Shown here: positions 1-8,823 of the stretch, piece after piece | Numbering within the stretch: position 1 is the first letter of the stretch | Layout of the letters: the number at the start of each line of letters is the position of its first letter | Origin: Microvirga pudoricolor | GTDB taxonomy: Bacteria > Pseudomonadota > Alphaproteobacteria > Rhizobiales > Beijerinckiaceae | DNA length: 64,000 nucleotides | Assembly (NCBI RefSeq): GCF_016892705.1 | Contig: NZ_JAFEMB010000002.1 | Span: 1-64,000 of the forward strand | Direction of reading: 5' to 3' | Translations under genes and position numbers: made by a program | The notes under the pieces: generated by a model | Database searches by the model: none | The model's input: the letters and a program-made list of their open reading frames with translations, nothing else | What the model was told of the DNA's origin: nothing

Positions 1-1283
1 GTCCTGCGCCCGTTCCACGGCGTCCCCAGCCCGGCGGGCCGGCGCAGCCCCCCGAGGCGGCCCCCCCTGCGGCCCAGCCGGCCCCGGTCGATCCGCGCGG
101 CCCGGCTCCGATCCCTCGGCGCGACTTCCCGGCCGGTCCCGACGGTCGTCCTCTGCCTCCTGGGGCACGGCCCGTGCCGCCCGCAGGCCCGCCTCCGGCG
201 CCACAGGCGGCTCCGCCAGCCGGGCCGAACCAAGCTCCGCTCGTCGCGAGACCGCGTCCTGGCGAACCGCCGTTCCCGGGACAGCCGGGCTTCCCGCCGC
301 AGGCTGGGCCCGGACGTCCCTACCCCGGCGCCGGTCCCCTGCCGCCCGTCGTAGGCGACCGGGAGTTCGGCGAGCGTATCGACGATCTGCGCGGCAGACG
401 CCGGGAGCGCGTGGAGGATGGCGGCCGGCGTGTCATCATCGAGGAGCCCGGCGACCGCCGGATCATCCGCGAGGGCGACCAGCTCATCATCCGGCACAAC
501 GAGACGGAGCGCTTCCGCGAAAGCTATCGCGGCGCGGATATCCGCACCCAGCGGCGCGGCGATGTGGACGTGACGGTCGTCCGCCAGTCGGACGGCGTCG
601 AGGTGATTACGGAGCGCGACGAGTACGGCAACCTTGTGCGCCGCATCCGTCGCGACCCGGCCGGTCGCGAAGTCATCCTGATCGAAAACCGCCGACAAGG
701 CCTCTCGCGCACACCCTACGGCTACGTGGAGGAGGACATCGTTCGCCTGCCGCCGCCGCGGGTCACCATCCCGCGCGAGGAGTATATCGTCGAGGTGGAG
801 GACGCCTCGCAGGAGGACCTCTACGAGGCTTTCACGGCCCCGCCTGTCGAACCGATCGCCCGAGCCTATTCCCTGGACGAGGTACGTCAGAGCCAGGTCC
901 TGCGCGAGCGGGTCCGCCGGGTCGACGTGGATACGATCACCTTCGATACAGGCTCATGGGTGCTCTCGCAGAACCAGGTGGGCGCCCTGACAGGCATCGG
1001 CCAAGCCATCCGGCGGGCGCTCGACCAGAATCCGAACGAAATCTTCCTGGTGGAGGGCTATACGGATGCGGTCGGTTCGCCCGAGGACAACCTGTCGCTG
1101 TCGGATCGCCGTGCCGAGACGGTGGCGACGGTCCTGACACAATCCTACGGCGTCCCGGCCGAAAACCTGACCACCCAGGGCTTCGGCGAGCAGTACCTGA
1201 AGATCGACACCCAGGCTCCGGAGCGGCAGAACCGCCGGGTCACCATCCGGCGCATTACGCCCCTGCTTCAGGGACAGCGCTGA
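1..1283 (+). CDS. OmpA-family outer-membrane/peptidoglycan-associated protein, 5' end outside window
   Basis: Partial gene. The reading frame is open, with no stop, from the window edge to the TGA at 1281-1283, so the true start lies upstream. A GTG at 174 is in frame but sits inside the low-complexity segment and is unlikely to be the start. The first ~115 visible residues are extremely Pro/Ala/Gly rich. A charged Arg/Glu/Asp-rich middle follows (from about 360). The last ~110 residues match an OmpA C-terminal domain: an ITFDTGS strand, EGYTD, LSDRRAETV, a GFGE loop and NRRVTI near the end. That domain class binds diaminopimelate in peptidoglycan, so a cell-envelope anchoring role is inferred. 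It resembles the Pro-rich OmpA-like proteins common in Hyphomicrobiales. A terminator hairpin follows 22 nt after the stop. Confidence 0.85.
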   Translation, partial: PAPVPRRPQPGGPAQPPEAAPPAAQPAPVDPRGPAPIPRRDFPAGPDGRPLPPGARPVPPAGPPPAPQAAPPAGPNQAPLVARPRPGEPPFPGQPGFPPQAGPGRPYPGAGPLPPVVGDREFGERIDDLRGRRRERVEDGGRRVIIEEPGDRRIIREGDQLIIRHNETERFRESYRGADIRTQRRGDVDVTVVRQSDGVEVITERDEYGNLVRRIRRDPAGREVILIENRRQGLSRTPYGYVEEDIVRLPPPRVTIPREEYIVEVEDASQEDLYEAFTAPPVEPIARAYSLDEVRQSQVLRERVRRVDVDTITFDTGSWVLSQNQVGALTGIGQAIRRALDQNPNEIFLVEGYTDAVGSPEDNLSLSDRRAETVATVLTQSYGVPAENLTTQGFGEQYLKIDTQAPERQNRRVTIRRITPLLQGQR

Positions 1284-1305
1284 CCGCCGGACCGATACTC
1301 TCGCG

Positions 1306-1333
1306 CAAAGGGGCCTACGGGCCCCTTTGTTTC
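1306..1333 (+). terminator. Rho-independent terminator of the OmpA-family gene
   Basis: Perfect 10-bp stem CAAAGGGGCC (1306-1315) / GGCCCCTTTG (1320-1329) with a TACG loop, followed by a short T run. It lies just after the OmpA-family stop. Confidence 0.8.
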
Positions 1334-1431
1334 GTCCGGATGGGCGGCCGTCACCATTAACCGCATGAAAATGGTCGAGATGTATCGTAAGATCAGTACA
1401 TCCTCGAGCAGGCATTCGAGGGAGAGGCCCG

Positions 1432-1791
1432 ATGGACAAGCATTCCCTTGAAGGACACCATATCCTCCTGGTCGAGGACGAGTATTTCATCGCGGACGAC
1501 ATGGTCGGCTATTTCGAGCAGAGCGGCGCCGTCGTCATCGGCCCGGTCGGGAGCGTGGAGGGCGCCCTGAAGCTCGTGGCCGCGACGGATCGGATCGATG
1601 CCGCCGTGCTCGACCTGAACCTGCGCGGAGAGATGTCGTTTCCCATCGCCGACGCCCTGCAGGCCCGAAACGTACCTTTCGTCTTCGCAACAGGCTATGA
1701 CGGCGCAGCAATCCCGCAGCGCTATGCCGGAATCGTCCGCTGCGAGAAGCCCGTGGCGCCCCGCAAGCTCGCCGAGGTCCTATTCCGATAG
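1432..1791 (+). CDS. Single-domain (CheY-like) response regulator
   Basis: A 119-residue protein made only of a receiver domain. The acidic pair is E15-D16 in LVEDE. D61 in VLDLNL is the expected phospho-acceptor. T87 (FATGYD) and K106 (CEKP) complete the switch residues. There is no output domain, so it probably acts by protein-protein contact or as a phosphate shuttle. No histidine kinase is adjacent. The ATG at 1432 follows a GAGGGAGAGG ribosome site. Part of that site can pair in a small inverted repeat (CCTCGA/TCGAGG at about 1402-1421), which might modulate translation. The partner is unknown. Confidence 0.88.
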   Translation: MDKHSLEGHHILLVEDEYFIADDMVGYFEQSGAVVIGPVGSVEGALKLVAATDRIDAAVLDLNLRGEMSFPIADALQARNVPFVFATGYDGAAIPQRYAGIVRCEKPVAPRKLAEVLFR

Positions 1792-1803
1792 GGCGCGCGC
1801 CTC

Positions 1804-2718
1804 TCAGCCGCGCGGGAACTCGAGGCCCATCTCCCGGTAGCGCTCGGGATCGTCGCTCCAGTTTTCTCGCACCTTCACGAAGATGAACAGGTGGACCGGC
1901 GTCTCGGCGATCTCGGCGATTTCCTTGCGGGCCAGCTGACCGATGGCCTTGATGGTCTGGCCGCCCTTGCCGAGCACGATCTTACGCTGGCTGTCCCGCT
2001 CCACGAACACGGTCTGCTCGATGCGCACGGAGCCGTCCGGGCGCTGCTGCCACTGGTCCGTCTCCACGGTGGACTGGTAGGGCAGCTCCTCGTGCAGGCG
2101 CTCATAGATCTTCTCCCGGGTGATTTCCGCCGCCAGCATCCGCAGGGGCGCATCCGAGATCTGGTCCTCGGGATACAGCCAAGGGCCTTTCGGCATCATG
2201 GCGGCAAGCTCTTTCTTCAACCGGTCGATCCCGCTGCCGGTCAGTGCCGAGATCATGAAGGTGTGGGTGAAATCCACCTTCTCGTTCAGGCCGGCGGCCA
2301 GTTCCAGAAGCTTCGAGCGTTCGATCAGGTCGATCTTGTTGAGGATCAGGACCTTCGGCTTCTTGAGCTCCGGCAGCTTGGCCAGGATCGCCTCGGCCTC
2401 CTCGTCGACGCCGCGGCGCACGTCGAGCAGGAAGGCGACGACATCCGCGTCCCCGGCCCCGCCCCAGGCGGACGTGACCATGGCGCGGTCCAGGCGCCGC
2501 TTGGGTTTGAAAATGCCTGGCGTATCGACGAAGATGAGTTGGGCCTCGCCCTCGATGGCGATCCCCCGCACCAGGGCCCGGGTCGTCTGGACCTTGCGCG
2601 AGACGATTGAGACCTTCGAGCCCACGAGTGCGTTCAGGAGGGTCGATTTGCCCGCATTGGGCGCGCCGATGAGGGCGATGAAGCCCGCCGTCGTCGCGGT
2701 GTCGTCAGGCTGCGCCAT
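1804..2718 (-). CDS. era: GTPase Era, 16S rRNA/30S assembly factor
   Basis: Era binds the 3' end of 16S rRNA and couples 30S ribosome maturation to growth. The 304 residues match the family length. The N-terminal GTPase domain has G1 GAPNAGKS (18-25), G3 DTPG (65-68) and G4 NKID (127-130). The C-terminal KH domain carries VLGKGGQTIKAIG near residues 247-259. It is the last gene of the minus-strand run pdxJ-acpS-lepB-rnc-era. Its start overlaps the end of rnc by 14 nt, implying translational coupling. recO often follows era in this order, but here the next gene is the convergent response regulator. Confidence 0.97.
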   Translation of the reverse strand: MAQPDDTATTAGFIALIGAPNAGKSTLLNALVGSKVSIVSRKVQTTRALVRGIAIEGEAQLIFVDTPGIFKPKRRLDRAMVTSAWGGAGDADVVAFLLDVRRGVDEEAEAILAKLPELKKPKVLILNKIDLIERSKLLELAAGLNEKVDFTHTFMISALTGSGIDRLKKELAAMMPKGPWLYPEDQISDAPLRMLAAEITREKIYERLHEELPYQSTVETDQWQQRPDGSVRIEQTVFVERDSQRKIVLGKGGQTIKAIGQLARKEIAEIAETPVHLFIFVKVRENWSDDPERYREMGLEFPRG

Positions 2719-3418
2719 GGCTGTCCTCTGTCCAGATCCCCTCCCGCAGGAGGAGGCTGCGTGCGGCCGCCTGCTCCGCCACGCGCTTCGAAGCGCCGAG
2801 GCCGTAGGCGTCCTGCTTCTCCTTGACCTTCACGGCGATCCGAAATTTCGGCGCGTGGTCGGGTCCGCTCTGTTCCACCACCGCGTAGACCGGGGAAGGC
2901 CACCCCTGGCCCTGGGCCCATTCCTGCAGGGCGCTCTTGGGATCCTGCAGGGTCTGGCGCGGCTTGTCCATGAGCCCTCCGAAGGCTCGTTCGACCAGGG
3001 CCCTGGCTTCGTCGTAGCCCCCGTCGAGAAACACCGCCCCGATGATCGCCTCGCAGATATCCGCCAGGATCGTGGCGTTGCGCCGCTCCCCCGCATGGGC
3101 CTCACCGGCCCCCAGCTTCACATGGGGGCCCACATCCCACGCCGCGGCGACCTCGGCGCAGGTCTCCCGGCGCACCAATTCCGACAGGCGCCGGGACAGT
3201 TCGCCCTCGGAGGCGTCCGGAAAGGCTCTATAGAGGATCTCGGCGATGCTGATGCCCAGCACCCGGTCTCCGAGGAACTCGAGCCTCTGGTAATTTCCGC
3301 CGCCGGACGGCTTCGGGGCGCTCACATGGGTCAGCGCCAGGTTCAGGAGAGCGGGGTCCTTGAAGAGGTAGCCCAGCTTCTCCTGCAGTGGCTCCAGCGA
3401 TGTCTTGCGGGTTGCCAC
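2705..3418 (-). CDS. rnc: Ribonuclease III
   Basis: Double-strand-specific endoribonuclease that processes rRNA precursors and regulatory duplexes. 237 residues. The catalytic signature ERLEFLGD-like segment reads RLEFLGDRVL (E47, D51), and the second acidic pair is in LADICEAIIGA (D120, E123). A dsRNA-binding domain fills about 160-230, with the typical KVKEK and GASKRVAEQAAA segments. It starts 4 nt after the lepB stop and its end overlaps era, so lepB, rnc and era are almost certainly co-transcribed. Confidence 0.97.
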   Translation of the reverse strand: MATRKTSLEPLQEKLGYLFKDPALLNLALTHVSAPKPSGGGNYQRLEFLGDRVLGISIAEILYRAFPDASEGELSRRLSELVRRETCAEVAAAWDVGPHVKLGAGEAHAGERRNATILADICEAIIGAVFLDGGYDEARALVERAFGGLMDKPRQTLQDPKSALQEWAQGQGWPSPVYAVVEQSGPDHAPKFRIAVKVKEKQDAYGLGASKRVAEQAAARSLLLREGIWTEDSHGAA

Positions 3419-3422
3419 GGGC

Positions 3423-4178
3423 TCACTTGATCCGTTCGAACATGCGGTTCCAACGGATATAGCCCGGCCATTCCCAGGGGCGCCAGAGGGAAGCGTTCTC
3501 GTCGATGGAGAAGAAGATGATCTCCGCCCGGCCCACGAGGTTCTCGAACGGCACCTCGCCGACGCTACCCTCGTCGCGGGAATCGGTGGAGTTGTCCCGG
3601 TTGTCGCCCATCATGAAGAAGTGGCCCGGCTTCACGGTGTAGACGTTGGTGTTGTCCCAGTAGCCCCGGTCCCCGTCCTTTTCGATCACGAAATGGCTCG
3701 TGCCCTCCGGAAAGGTTTCCTTGTACTGGGGTACGGAAACGGTCCGGCCGTAGACGTCCGTGGTCTTGTAGTCCTCGACCCGCTCGCGCTGGACGGGCTT
3801 GCCGTTGATGTGCAGCACGCCGCCGATGACCTGGATCGTGTCGCCCGGCAGGCCCACAACGCGCTTGATGTAGTCAGTCGAGTTGTCCTTCGGCAGCTTG
3901 AACACCACGATGTCGCCGCGCTTCGGATCCGAGCCGAAGATGCGGCCGGACATCACAGGCGGCCCGAACGGGATCGAATAGCGGGAGTAGCCGTAGGAAT
4001 ACTTGGAAACGAACAGATAATCCCCGATCAACAGGGTCGGAATGAGCGAGCCGGACGGGATATTGAAGGGCTGGAACAGCACCGTCCTCACCACGACCGC
4101 GATCAGCAGGGCCTGGACGATGACCTTGATGGTCTCCCAGACGCCGCTCTCTTCCTTGTTGATAGCCTTGTCGCTCAC
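3423..4178 (-). CDS. lepB: Signal peptidase I
   Basis: Membrane-bound serine protease that removes signal peptides from exported proteins. 251 residues. There is one N-terminal membrane segment (about 17-35). The nucleophile S44 lies in IPSGSLIPT, where Leu replaces the usual Met after the Ser. The general base K105 is in DYIKRVVGLPGD. Box E reads GDNRDNSTDSR. A single transmembrane helix and short N-terminus are usual in alphaproteobacteria. It lies between acpS (101 nt upstream) and rnc (4 nt downstream). Confidence 0.96.
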   Translation of the reverse strand: MSDKAINKEESGVWETIKVIVQALLIAVVVRTVLFQPFNIPSGSLIPTLLIGDYLFVSKYSYGYSRYSIPFGPPVMSGRIFGSDPKRGDIVVFKLPKDNSTDYIKRVVGLPGDTIQVIGGVLHINGKPVQRERVEDYKTTDVYGRTVSVPQYKETFPEGTSHFVIEKDGDRGYWDNTNVYTVKPGHFFMMGDNRDNSTDSRDEGSVGEVPFENLVGRAEIIFFSIDENASLWRPWEWPGYIRWNRMFERIK

Positions 4179-4279
4179 CTGACACCCATCCGTTGGGACG
4201 AAGGACGCTTCATATCGCGTCGATTCAGGCGCGGGTCTATCCTATGCAGGGATTTGCCGCAACGCGGCTGCCGCACGGC

Positions 4280-4681
4280 TCAGGCCGCGGGTACCGCCTC
4301 GATGATGACGAAAGCCTGGGCGAGGGGCGGATCGTCGGTGAGCGAGACGTGGATCCTGGCCTCGTGGCCGGGCGGCGTCATGGCGCGCAGGCGTTCGAGG
4401 GCACCGCCCGTCAGCCGCAGGGTCGGGCGGCCGCTCGGCAGGTTCACCACCTCCATGTCCCGCCAGAAGACGCCGAGTCTCAGGCCCGTGCCCAAAGCCT
4501 TGGAGCAAGCCTCCTTGGCGGCGAAGCGGCGGGCGTAGGAAGGCGCCCGCGCCGCCCGGCGATCGCTCCGCGCCCTCTCACCCTCGGTGAAGATCCGGTG
4601 GGTGAAGCGGTCCCCGAAGCGCTCCAGGGATTTCTCGATCCGCCGGATGTCGCAGAGATCGGACCCGATGCCCAGAATCAT
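4280..4681 (-). CDS. acpS: Holo-[acyl-carrier-protein] synthase
   Basis: Transfers 4'-phosphopantetheine from CoA to the serine of apo-ACP, activating fatty acid synthesis. 133 residues, the normal length. The N-terminus [13 protein letters not shown] carries the metal ligand D8. The second ligand E57 lies in [12 protein letters not shown]. It starts 17 nt downstream of the pdxJ stop on the same strand, the conserved pdxJ-acpS pairing of many proteobacteria. Confidence 0.95.
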   Translation of the reverse strand: MILGIGSDLCDIRRIEKSLERFGDRFTHRIFTEGERARSDRRAARAPSYARRFAAKEACSKALGTGLRLGVFWRDMEVVNLPSGRPTLRLTGGALERLRAMTPPGHEARIHVSLTDDPPLAQAFVIIEAVPAA

Positions 4682-4698
4682 GTGCTCCTCCGACGCGC

Positions 4699-5454
4699 TC
4701 AGGCGATTCCGGCCCGACCCTGGTCCATGGCGGCCCGCATCGCCCGGACGGACTCGTCGAGGCCCATGAACAATGCCTCGCCGATCAGGAAATGGCCGAT
4801 ATTCAACTCGGCGATCTGGGGAATGGCCGCGACGGCCTGCACCGTATCGAAGCTGAGGCCATGGCCCGCGTGGATCTCCAGACCGATCCGGGCGCCATGC
4901 TCCGCCGCCCGGCGCAGCCGCTGGAGCTCGAAGGCGATCCTGTCCTCGTCCCCCTCGGCGACGGCCTCGCAGTAGGTGCCCGTATGGAGCTCCACCACGG
5001 GCGCGTGGAGTTCGCAGGCCGCATCCATGATCTCGACCTCCGGCTCCACGAAAAGCGAGACCCGGATCCCGGCCTCGCTCAGCTCAGCGATGGCGGGCCG
5101 CAGGGCCGCCTGGGCGCCGACGATGTCGAGGCCGCCTTCCGTCGTGCGCTCCTCGCGCTTCTCGGGCACCAGGCAGGCGGCGTGCGGGCGCCAGGCCAAG
5201 GCTAGGCCGACCATCTCCGGGGTCGCGGCCATTTCCATGTTCAGGGGAACGAAGAGCTGGCGCCGGAGCCGCTCCATGTCCTCGTCCCGGATATGGCGGC
5301 GGTCTTCGCGCAAATGGGCCGTGATGCCGTCGGCCCCCGCCAAGACCGCGAGGTGCGCGGCCCGGATCGGATCGGGATAGGGGCCGCCGCGGGCGTTTCG
5401 TACGGTGGCGACGTGGTCGATATTGACGCCGAGGCGTAAGGGGAGAGCTGTCAT
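4699..5454 (-). CDS. pdxJ: Pyridoxine 5'-phosphate synthase
   Basis: Condenses 1-deoxy-D-xylulose 5-phosphate with 3-amino-2-oxopropyl phosphate in vitamin B6 synthesis. 251 residues, full length. The N-terminus [16 protein letters not shown] is the family signature, followed by HLREDRRHI, the NMEM segment (E74 a likely catalytic Glu) and EIHAGHGL. It is the first gene of the minus-strand acpS-lepB-rnc-era run. The 110 nt upstream to the next gene should hold its promoter, which I could not place confidently. Confidence 0.97.
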   Translation of the reverse strand: MTALPLRLGVNIDHVATVRNARGGPYPDPIRAAHLAVLAGADGITAHLREDRRHIRDEDMERLRRQLFVPLNMEMAATPEMVGLALAWRPHAACLVPEKREERTTEGGLDIVGAQAALRPAIAELSEAGIRVSLFVEPEVEIMDAACELHAPVVELHTGTYCEAVAEGDEDRIAFELQRLRRAAEHGARIGLEIHAGHGLSFDTVQAVAAIPQIAELNIGHFLIGEALFMGLDESVRAMRAAMDQGRAGIA

Positions 5455-5564
5455 AGGCTCCGTTTTAGCTCAGGAGCCGCCGCTGTCGAGCGGGAAGCCT
5501 CGCGTTCTCAGGTTGTTGATGGCGTTTGCCCGTACACCTTGAGCCGCCCCTCGTCATCAGCGGG

Positions 5565-6074
5565 CTAGCCCGCGAGGCGGGGGCGTCCGACCATGTACCA
5601 CATGGTCAGCCCGGCTCCGGTTCCGCTGAAGAGCATCAGCGGCAGGACGAGAAACCACCTCTCCAGAAACGTCCCGTCGTCGGGCACGATCCAGTACATG
5701 GGCGGTGCGATCGAAAGGAACAGGACCGTGTTGACGATCCCGAAACCCGCGCAGGCGGCCATGTAGAAGGCGGGGCTGTGCCAGTTCATGAGCCGCCCCA
5801 AGGCCGTCACGAACACGAATGGCAGGAAGAGGACGACCACCCCCGTGGTCCAGCAATAGACCCAGAAGACGAGCAGGATCAGAAGGAAACCTGGAATGCC
5901 CGCATTCAGGAACGCGGCCGATGCGGTCCCCCTCAGAATGGCTGAAAGCGCGGCTGCCACCATGAACGACAGGGTGGCGACCGTCACCACCCAGATGTAT
6001 CCCCGCCAGAGACGTTCGTCCCGGTAGTGGTCGAGCAGTGGAAGCATGGGGCTGGGACTTTCGGTCCGTTGCAA
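5565..6074 (-). CDS. Small multi-pass membrane protein, paralogue of the next gene
   Basis: A 169-residue hydrophobic protein with about four predicted membrane segments and no recognised family. It aligns by eye with the neighbour at 6166-6648. Shared landmarks in order are a YCWTTG / FYWTTG motif, APPMYW / DPPIYW, and a C-terminal glycine-rich segment ending in MWYMVGR / IWWFYGR. The two are therefore tandem paralogues. They sit between pdxJ and the ribosomal-protein operon, a usual place for lineage-specific insertions. Function unknown. Confidence 0.7.
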   Translation of the reverse strand: MQRTESPSPMLPLLDHYRDERLWRGYIWVVTVATLSFMVAAALSAILRGTASAAFLNAGIPGFLLILLVFWVYCWTTGVVVLFLPFVFVTALGRLMNWHSPAFYMAACAGFGIVNTVLFLSIAPPMYWIVPDDGTFLERWFLVLPLMLFSGTGAGLTMWYMVGRPRLAG

Positions 6075-6165
6075 GCCTGATCGCGATGGAATGATATAGC
6101 AGGATATTGTGCCGGCAAGGCCCCCGCCCGTCGCTCGCCGCTGAGGCGGCTCCGGAGCCCCGATT

Positions 6166-6648
6166 TCAGGGGACCGGCGGCGTCCCGGCCCGGGGCTCGA
6201 TGAAGCGGCCGTAGAACCACCAGATGGCGGTGCCGCCGGAAATCCCGGCCACCATGCTCCACGGCCAGGTGGTCAGGCATTTGTCGAGAAAGGTCGGCAC
6301 CTCCCAGGGCACCCAATAGATCGGCGGATCGATCAGGACGAAAACGGGCGTCACGAGGATGCCGCCGAGCACCCCGGCACACCAGTAATAGACGATGCCC
6401 CGAAGGGTGAAGACCTGGCCGACATAGATGATCGCGAGAAAGAACGGCATCGTGGCGATGAGGCCCGTGGTCCAGTAGAAGATCCCGAAGACACCCCACA
6501 GAAGGGCAAAGCGGAGGAAGCCCATGGTCTCGATGGCGATCCCCGTCGCGCCGGTCGCGATCGAGACCAGGAGAGTCACGACGTGAAACGTCACCATGGC
6601 GGCCGTGACTCCCCACAGCAGCCCCAGCGGGCTCCTGCGGTTCGGCAA
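6166..6648 (-). CDS. Small multi-pass membrane protein, tandem paralogue
   Basis: A 160-residue protein with four hydrophobic stretches. The motifs FYWTTG, DPPIYW and the glycine-rich C-terminus are shared with the 169-residue protein 91 nt downstream. The coding style (GC-rich third positions) matches its neighbours, which argues against a chance frame. There is no catalytic motif. A small membrane-stress or lineage-specific envelope protein is possible, but nothing in the sequence assigns a function. Confidence 0.7.
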   Translation of the reverse strand: MPNRRSPLGLLWGVTAAMVTFHVVTLLVSIATGATGIAIETMGFLRFALLWGVFGIFYWTTGLIATMPFFLAIIYVGQVFTLRGIVYYWCAGVLGGILVTPVFVLIDPPIYWVPWEVPTFLDKCLTTWPWSMVAGISGGTAIWWFYGRFIEPRAGTPPVP

Positions 6649-6777
6649 GGACGGGATCTGCGACCGGAAGGTGATGGCGTGCTCCTAAACGTTATTGCGT
6701 TTGCTATAACAGAGGTGCGTTCGCCGATCTATAAACCTAGAAATTGCATTGTCCGGCAGGCCCATGCCGCTGGTTGG

Positions 6778-6806
6778 CTTGCTCTTCGCTTTCGAACCCG
6801 CTATAG
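6778..6806 (+). promoter_or_regulatory. Probable promoter of the rpsF-rpsR operon
   Basis: CTTGCT (6778-6783) and CTATAG (6801-6806) with a 17-nt spacer fit the alphaproteobacterial housekeeping consensus. It would give a leader of about 210 nt before rpsF. Confidence 0.5.
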
Positions 6807-7027
6807 ACCCCGCTTCGCGTTCGCTCCGGCCGGGGGCTGAACGGACGGCGTCGTTTGGCCATGGCCTTCGGTGCAGGAGCTTCGGCTCCGTCGTCCCGTG
6901 TCTCCGCCTTCGAACAACCGCTCGGGCCTTACGGCTCGAAGGGCTTGGCGCCGATCGGACGCGCGAAACCGGCTCCTGACACACAGTTTCGTGCCTGAGC
7001 TCAACTCACCCGTGAGAAAGGCCCATT
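6807..7027 (+). promoter_or_regulatory. Long rpsF 5' leader with two competing pairings
   Basis: About 220 nt without a credible gene. CAGGAGC (6874-6880) can close a local UUCG tetraloop hairpin with GCTCC (6885-6889). Alternatively it can pair perfectly with GCTCCTG (6972-6978) shortly before the rpsF ribosome site. S6/S18 autoregulation through leader RNA is known in other bacteria. Whether this leader belongs to that class is inference. Confidence 0.4.
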
Positions 7028-7423
7028 ATGCCTCTCTATGAGCATATCTTCATGGCCCGCCAGGACGTGACGTCCCAGCAGGTCGAAGCGATGGTCGACC
7101 AGTACAAGGGCGTCATCGAACAGAACGGCGGCAAGGTCGAGAAGACCGAGATGTGGGGCGTGAAGTCCCTCGCCTACCGCATCAAGAAGAATCGCAAGGC
7201 GCATTTCACGATGTTCAACCTCGACGCCCCTGCTCCGGCGGTGGCCGAGATGGAGCGTCAGATGCGGATCAACGAAGACATCCTTCGTTTCATGACCGTG
7301 CGCGTGGAAGAGCTCGAGACCGAGCCGTCCGTGATGATGCAGAAGCGTGATCGCGACGAGCGCAAGGACCGCGAGCGCCGCGAGCGCGACGGCGGTGGTG
7401 GCTACGAAGGCGAGGAGGCATAA
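7028..7423 (+). CDS. rpsF: 30S ribosomal protein S6
   Basis: Primary 30S subunit protein that binds 16S rRNA as a heterodimer with S18. 131 residues. It begins [13 protein letters not shown] and contains the family segments [11 protein letters not shown] and RFMTVRVEE. The C-terminus is an Arg/Asp/Glu-rich tail, typical of alphaproteobacterial S6. ATG 7028 is preceded by GAGAAAGG. rpsR starts 3 nt after the stop. Confidence 0.98.
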   Translation: MPLYEHIFMARQDVTSQQVEAMVDQYKGVIEQNGGKVEKTEMWGVKSLAYRIKKNRKAHFTMFNLDAPAPAVAEMERQMRINEDILRFMTVRVEELETEPSVMMQKRDRDERKDRERRERDGGGGYEGEEA

Positions 7424-7426
7424 ATC

Positions 7427-7687
7427 ATGGCATTTGGTGCTACTGGTGGCGCGAGCGGCGGTGGCCGTCGCCCGTTCTTCCGTCGTCGCAAGACCTGCCC
7501 GTTCTCGGGTCCGAACGCGCCGAAGATCGACTACAAGGACACGAAGCTCCTGTCCCGCTACATCTCCGAGCGCGGCAAGATCGTTCCGTCCCGCATCACG
7601 GCCGTATCGGCCAAGAAGCAGCGCGAGCTCGCCCAGGCGATCAAGCGCGCCCGCTTCCTGGGCATCCTGCCTTACGTGATTCGCTAA
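7427..7687 (+). CDS. rpsR: 30S ribosomal protein S18
   Basis: 86-residue ribosomal protein. The core segments [28 protein letters not shown] and the terminal [14 protein letters not shown] are diagnostic. It pairs with S6 on the 30S platform. It is separated from rpsF by 3 nt and followed by a GC-rich hairpin before the DUF2232 gene. Confidence 0.98.
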   Translation: MAFGATGGASGGGRRPFFRRRKTCPFSGPNAPKIDYKDTKLLSRYISERGKIVPSRITAVSAKKQRELAQAIKRARFLGILPYVIR

Positions 7688-7695
7688 GACCTTCC

Positions 7696-7718
7696 GGGCC
7701 GCGCTCAAGGCGCGGCCC
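7696..7718 (+). terminator. GC-rich hairpin after rpsR (weak terminator or attenuator)
   Basis: Perfect 9-bp stem GGGCCGCGC (7696-7704) / GCGCGGCCC (7710-7718) with loop TCAAG. The following sequence is GTCCTT with no real U tract, so read-through into the DUF2232 gene and rplI is plausible. Confidence 0.5.
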
Positions 7719-7818
7719 GTCCTTCGACCGAACATTCGCCCGACGGTGAAAACCCGCCGGGTCAGTTGGGGCCGGGCGGCCTCTAACCCTGCGCTAGAGC
7801 AGTGGGACAGCGGGAACC

Positions 7819-8799
7819 ATGAATTTCATCCTGACAGGAATCGGCGCGGGCCTCGCTTCGGCCCTTCTGACGATGGTGATCGTGAAAGCGACGCCGCTCG
7901 CCGCCTTCCTGTATCTCCTCGCTCCCCTCCCCATCCTCATCGTCTCGCTCGGTTGGAACCACCGGTCCGGGCTGGTGGCCGCCGTGGCCGGAGCTCTCGT
8001 CCTGTCGGCTATCGGGAGTCCGCTGCTGGGCGTGGCTTTCGCGCTGATGACCGCCCTGCCCGCCTGGTGGATCTCCTATCTGGCGCTCCTGGGGCGCCCC
8101 GTCGAAGGCGGCATGGAATGGTATCCGGTCGGACGCCTGCTGCCGTGGATCGCCGCGACGGCCGCCGCCTCCTTCGTGGCCGTGATCGCGCTGTCGGCGC
8201 GGGGTGACTTCTCGCTCTTCCAGGATGCCGTGCAGCGGAGCGCCCGGGAGGCCTTCCAGTCGTTCGAGAGCTGGCGCGCCGCGAATGGCGGCGAGGCCGC
8301 GCCTGCCGATGCCGCGGACGACGCCGCCGAGGCCATGTCCCTGCTCCTGCCCTTCCTGGCCGGCGCGGTCTCGACCCTCACCTTCTCGATCTATCTCTAT
8401 CTGGCCGGCCGCATCGTCCTCGCCTCCGGCCGCCTGGCCCGGCCCTGGCCGGACGTTCCCGCCCTGATCATGCCGCCCGGAACGGGGCTCGCCGCCATCG
8501 TAGGCGCCGTAGCCATGGCCCTGATGCCGCCCACGGGCTTCGCGGGCTTCCTGCTCCACTGCGTGATGGGCGGCGCCTTCATGGCCTTCGGCCTCCAGGG
8601 CCTCGCCGCAATTCACGATCGGACGCGGGGCCGCTCCGGGCGAGGATTCCTGCTGACCGGCCTCTACACCATTCTGCTGTTCGGGCAGGGCATCGCGATG
8701 ATCGCCCTCTCCCTGTTCGGACTGGCCGATTCCATCTTCAGCCTGCGCCGGCGATTCGGCGGACGCGGGCCGAAACTACCCCCAACCCCTTCAACCTGA
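7819..8799 (+). CDS. DUF2232-type polytopic membrane protein
   Basis: 326 residues with about eight hydrophobic segments and a soluble Ala/Glu-rich stretch in the middle (around 150-175). It sits between rpsR and rplI. A DUF2232 membrane protein is commonly found in that position in alphaproteobacteria, and that is the main basis for the name. It ends with a basic, Pro-rich cytoplasmic tail. Function is unknown, and conserved linkage to ribosomal genes is the only hint. It ends 24 nt before rplI and is probably co-transcribed. Confidence 0.8.
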   Translation: MNFILTGIGAGLASALLTMVIVKATPLAAFLYLLAPLPILIVSLGWNHRSGLVAAVAGALVLSAIGSPLLGVAFALMTALPAWWISYLALLGRPVEGGMEWYPVGRLLPWIAATAAASFVAVIALSARGDFSLFQDAVQRSAREAFQSFESWRAANGGEAAPADAADDAAEAMSLLLPFLAGAVSTLTFSIYLYLAGRIVLASGRLARPWPDVPALIMPPGTGLAAIVGAVAMALMPPTGFAGFLLHCVMGGAFMAFGLQGLAAIHDRTRGRSGRGFLLTGLYTILLFGQGIAMIALSLFGLADSIFSLRRRFGGRGPKLPPTPST

Positions 8800-8823
8800 T
8801 CACAACATTCAAGGAGAAAACCA

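Noticed and set aside
2120..3430. Long plus-strand frame over era/rnc
   Set aside because: Antisense to two canonical genes that have matching motifs and coupling.
6685..6984. Overlapping frames in the rpsF leader
   Set aside because: Different frames overlap on both strands, with no ribosome site and Arg/Ser-rich chance composition.
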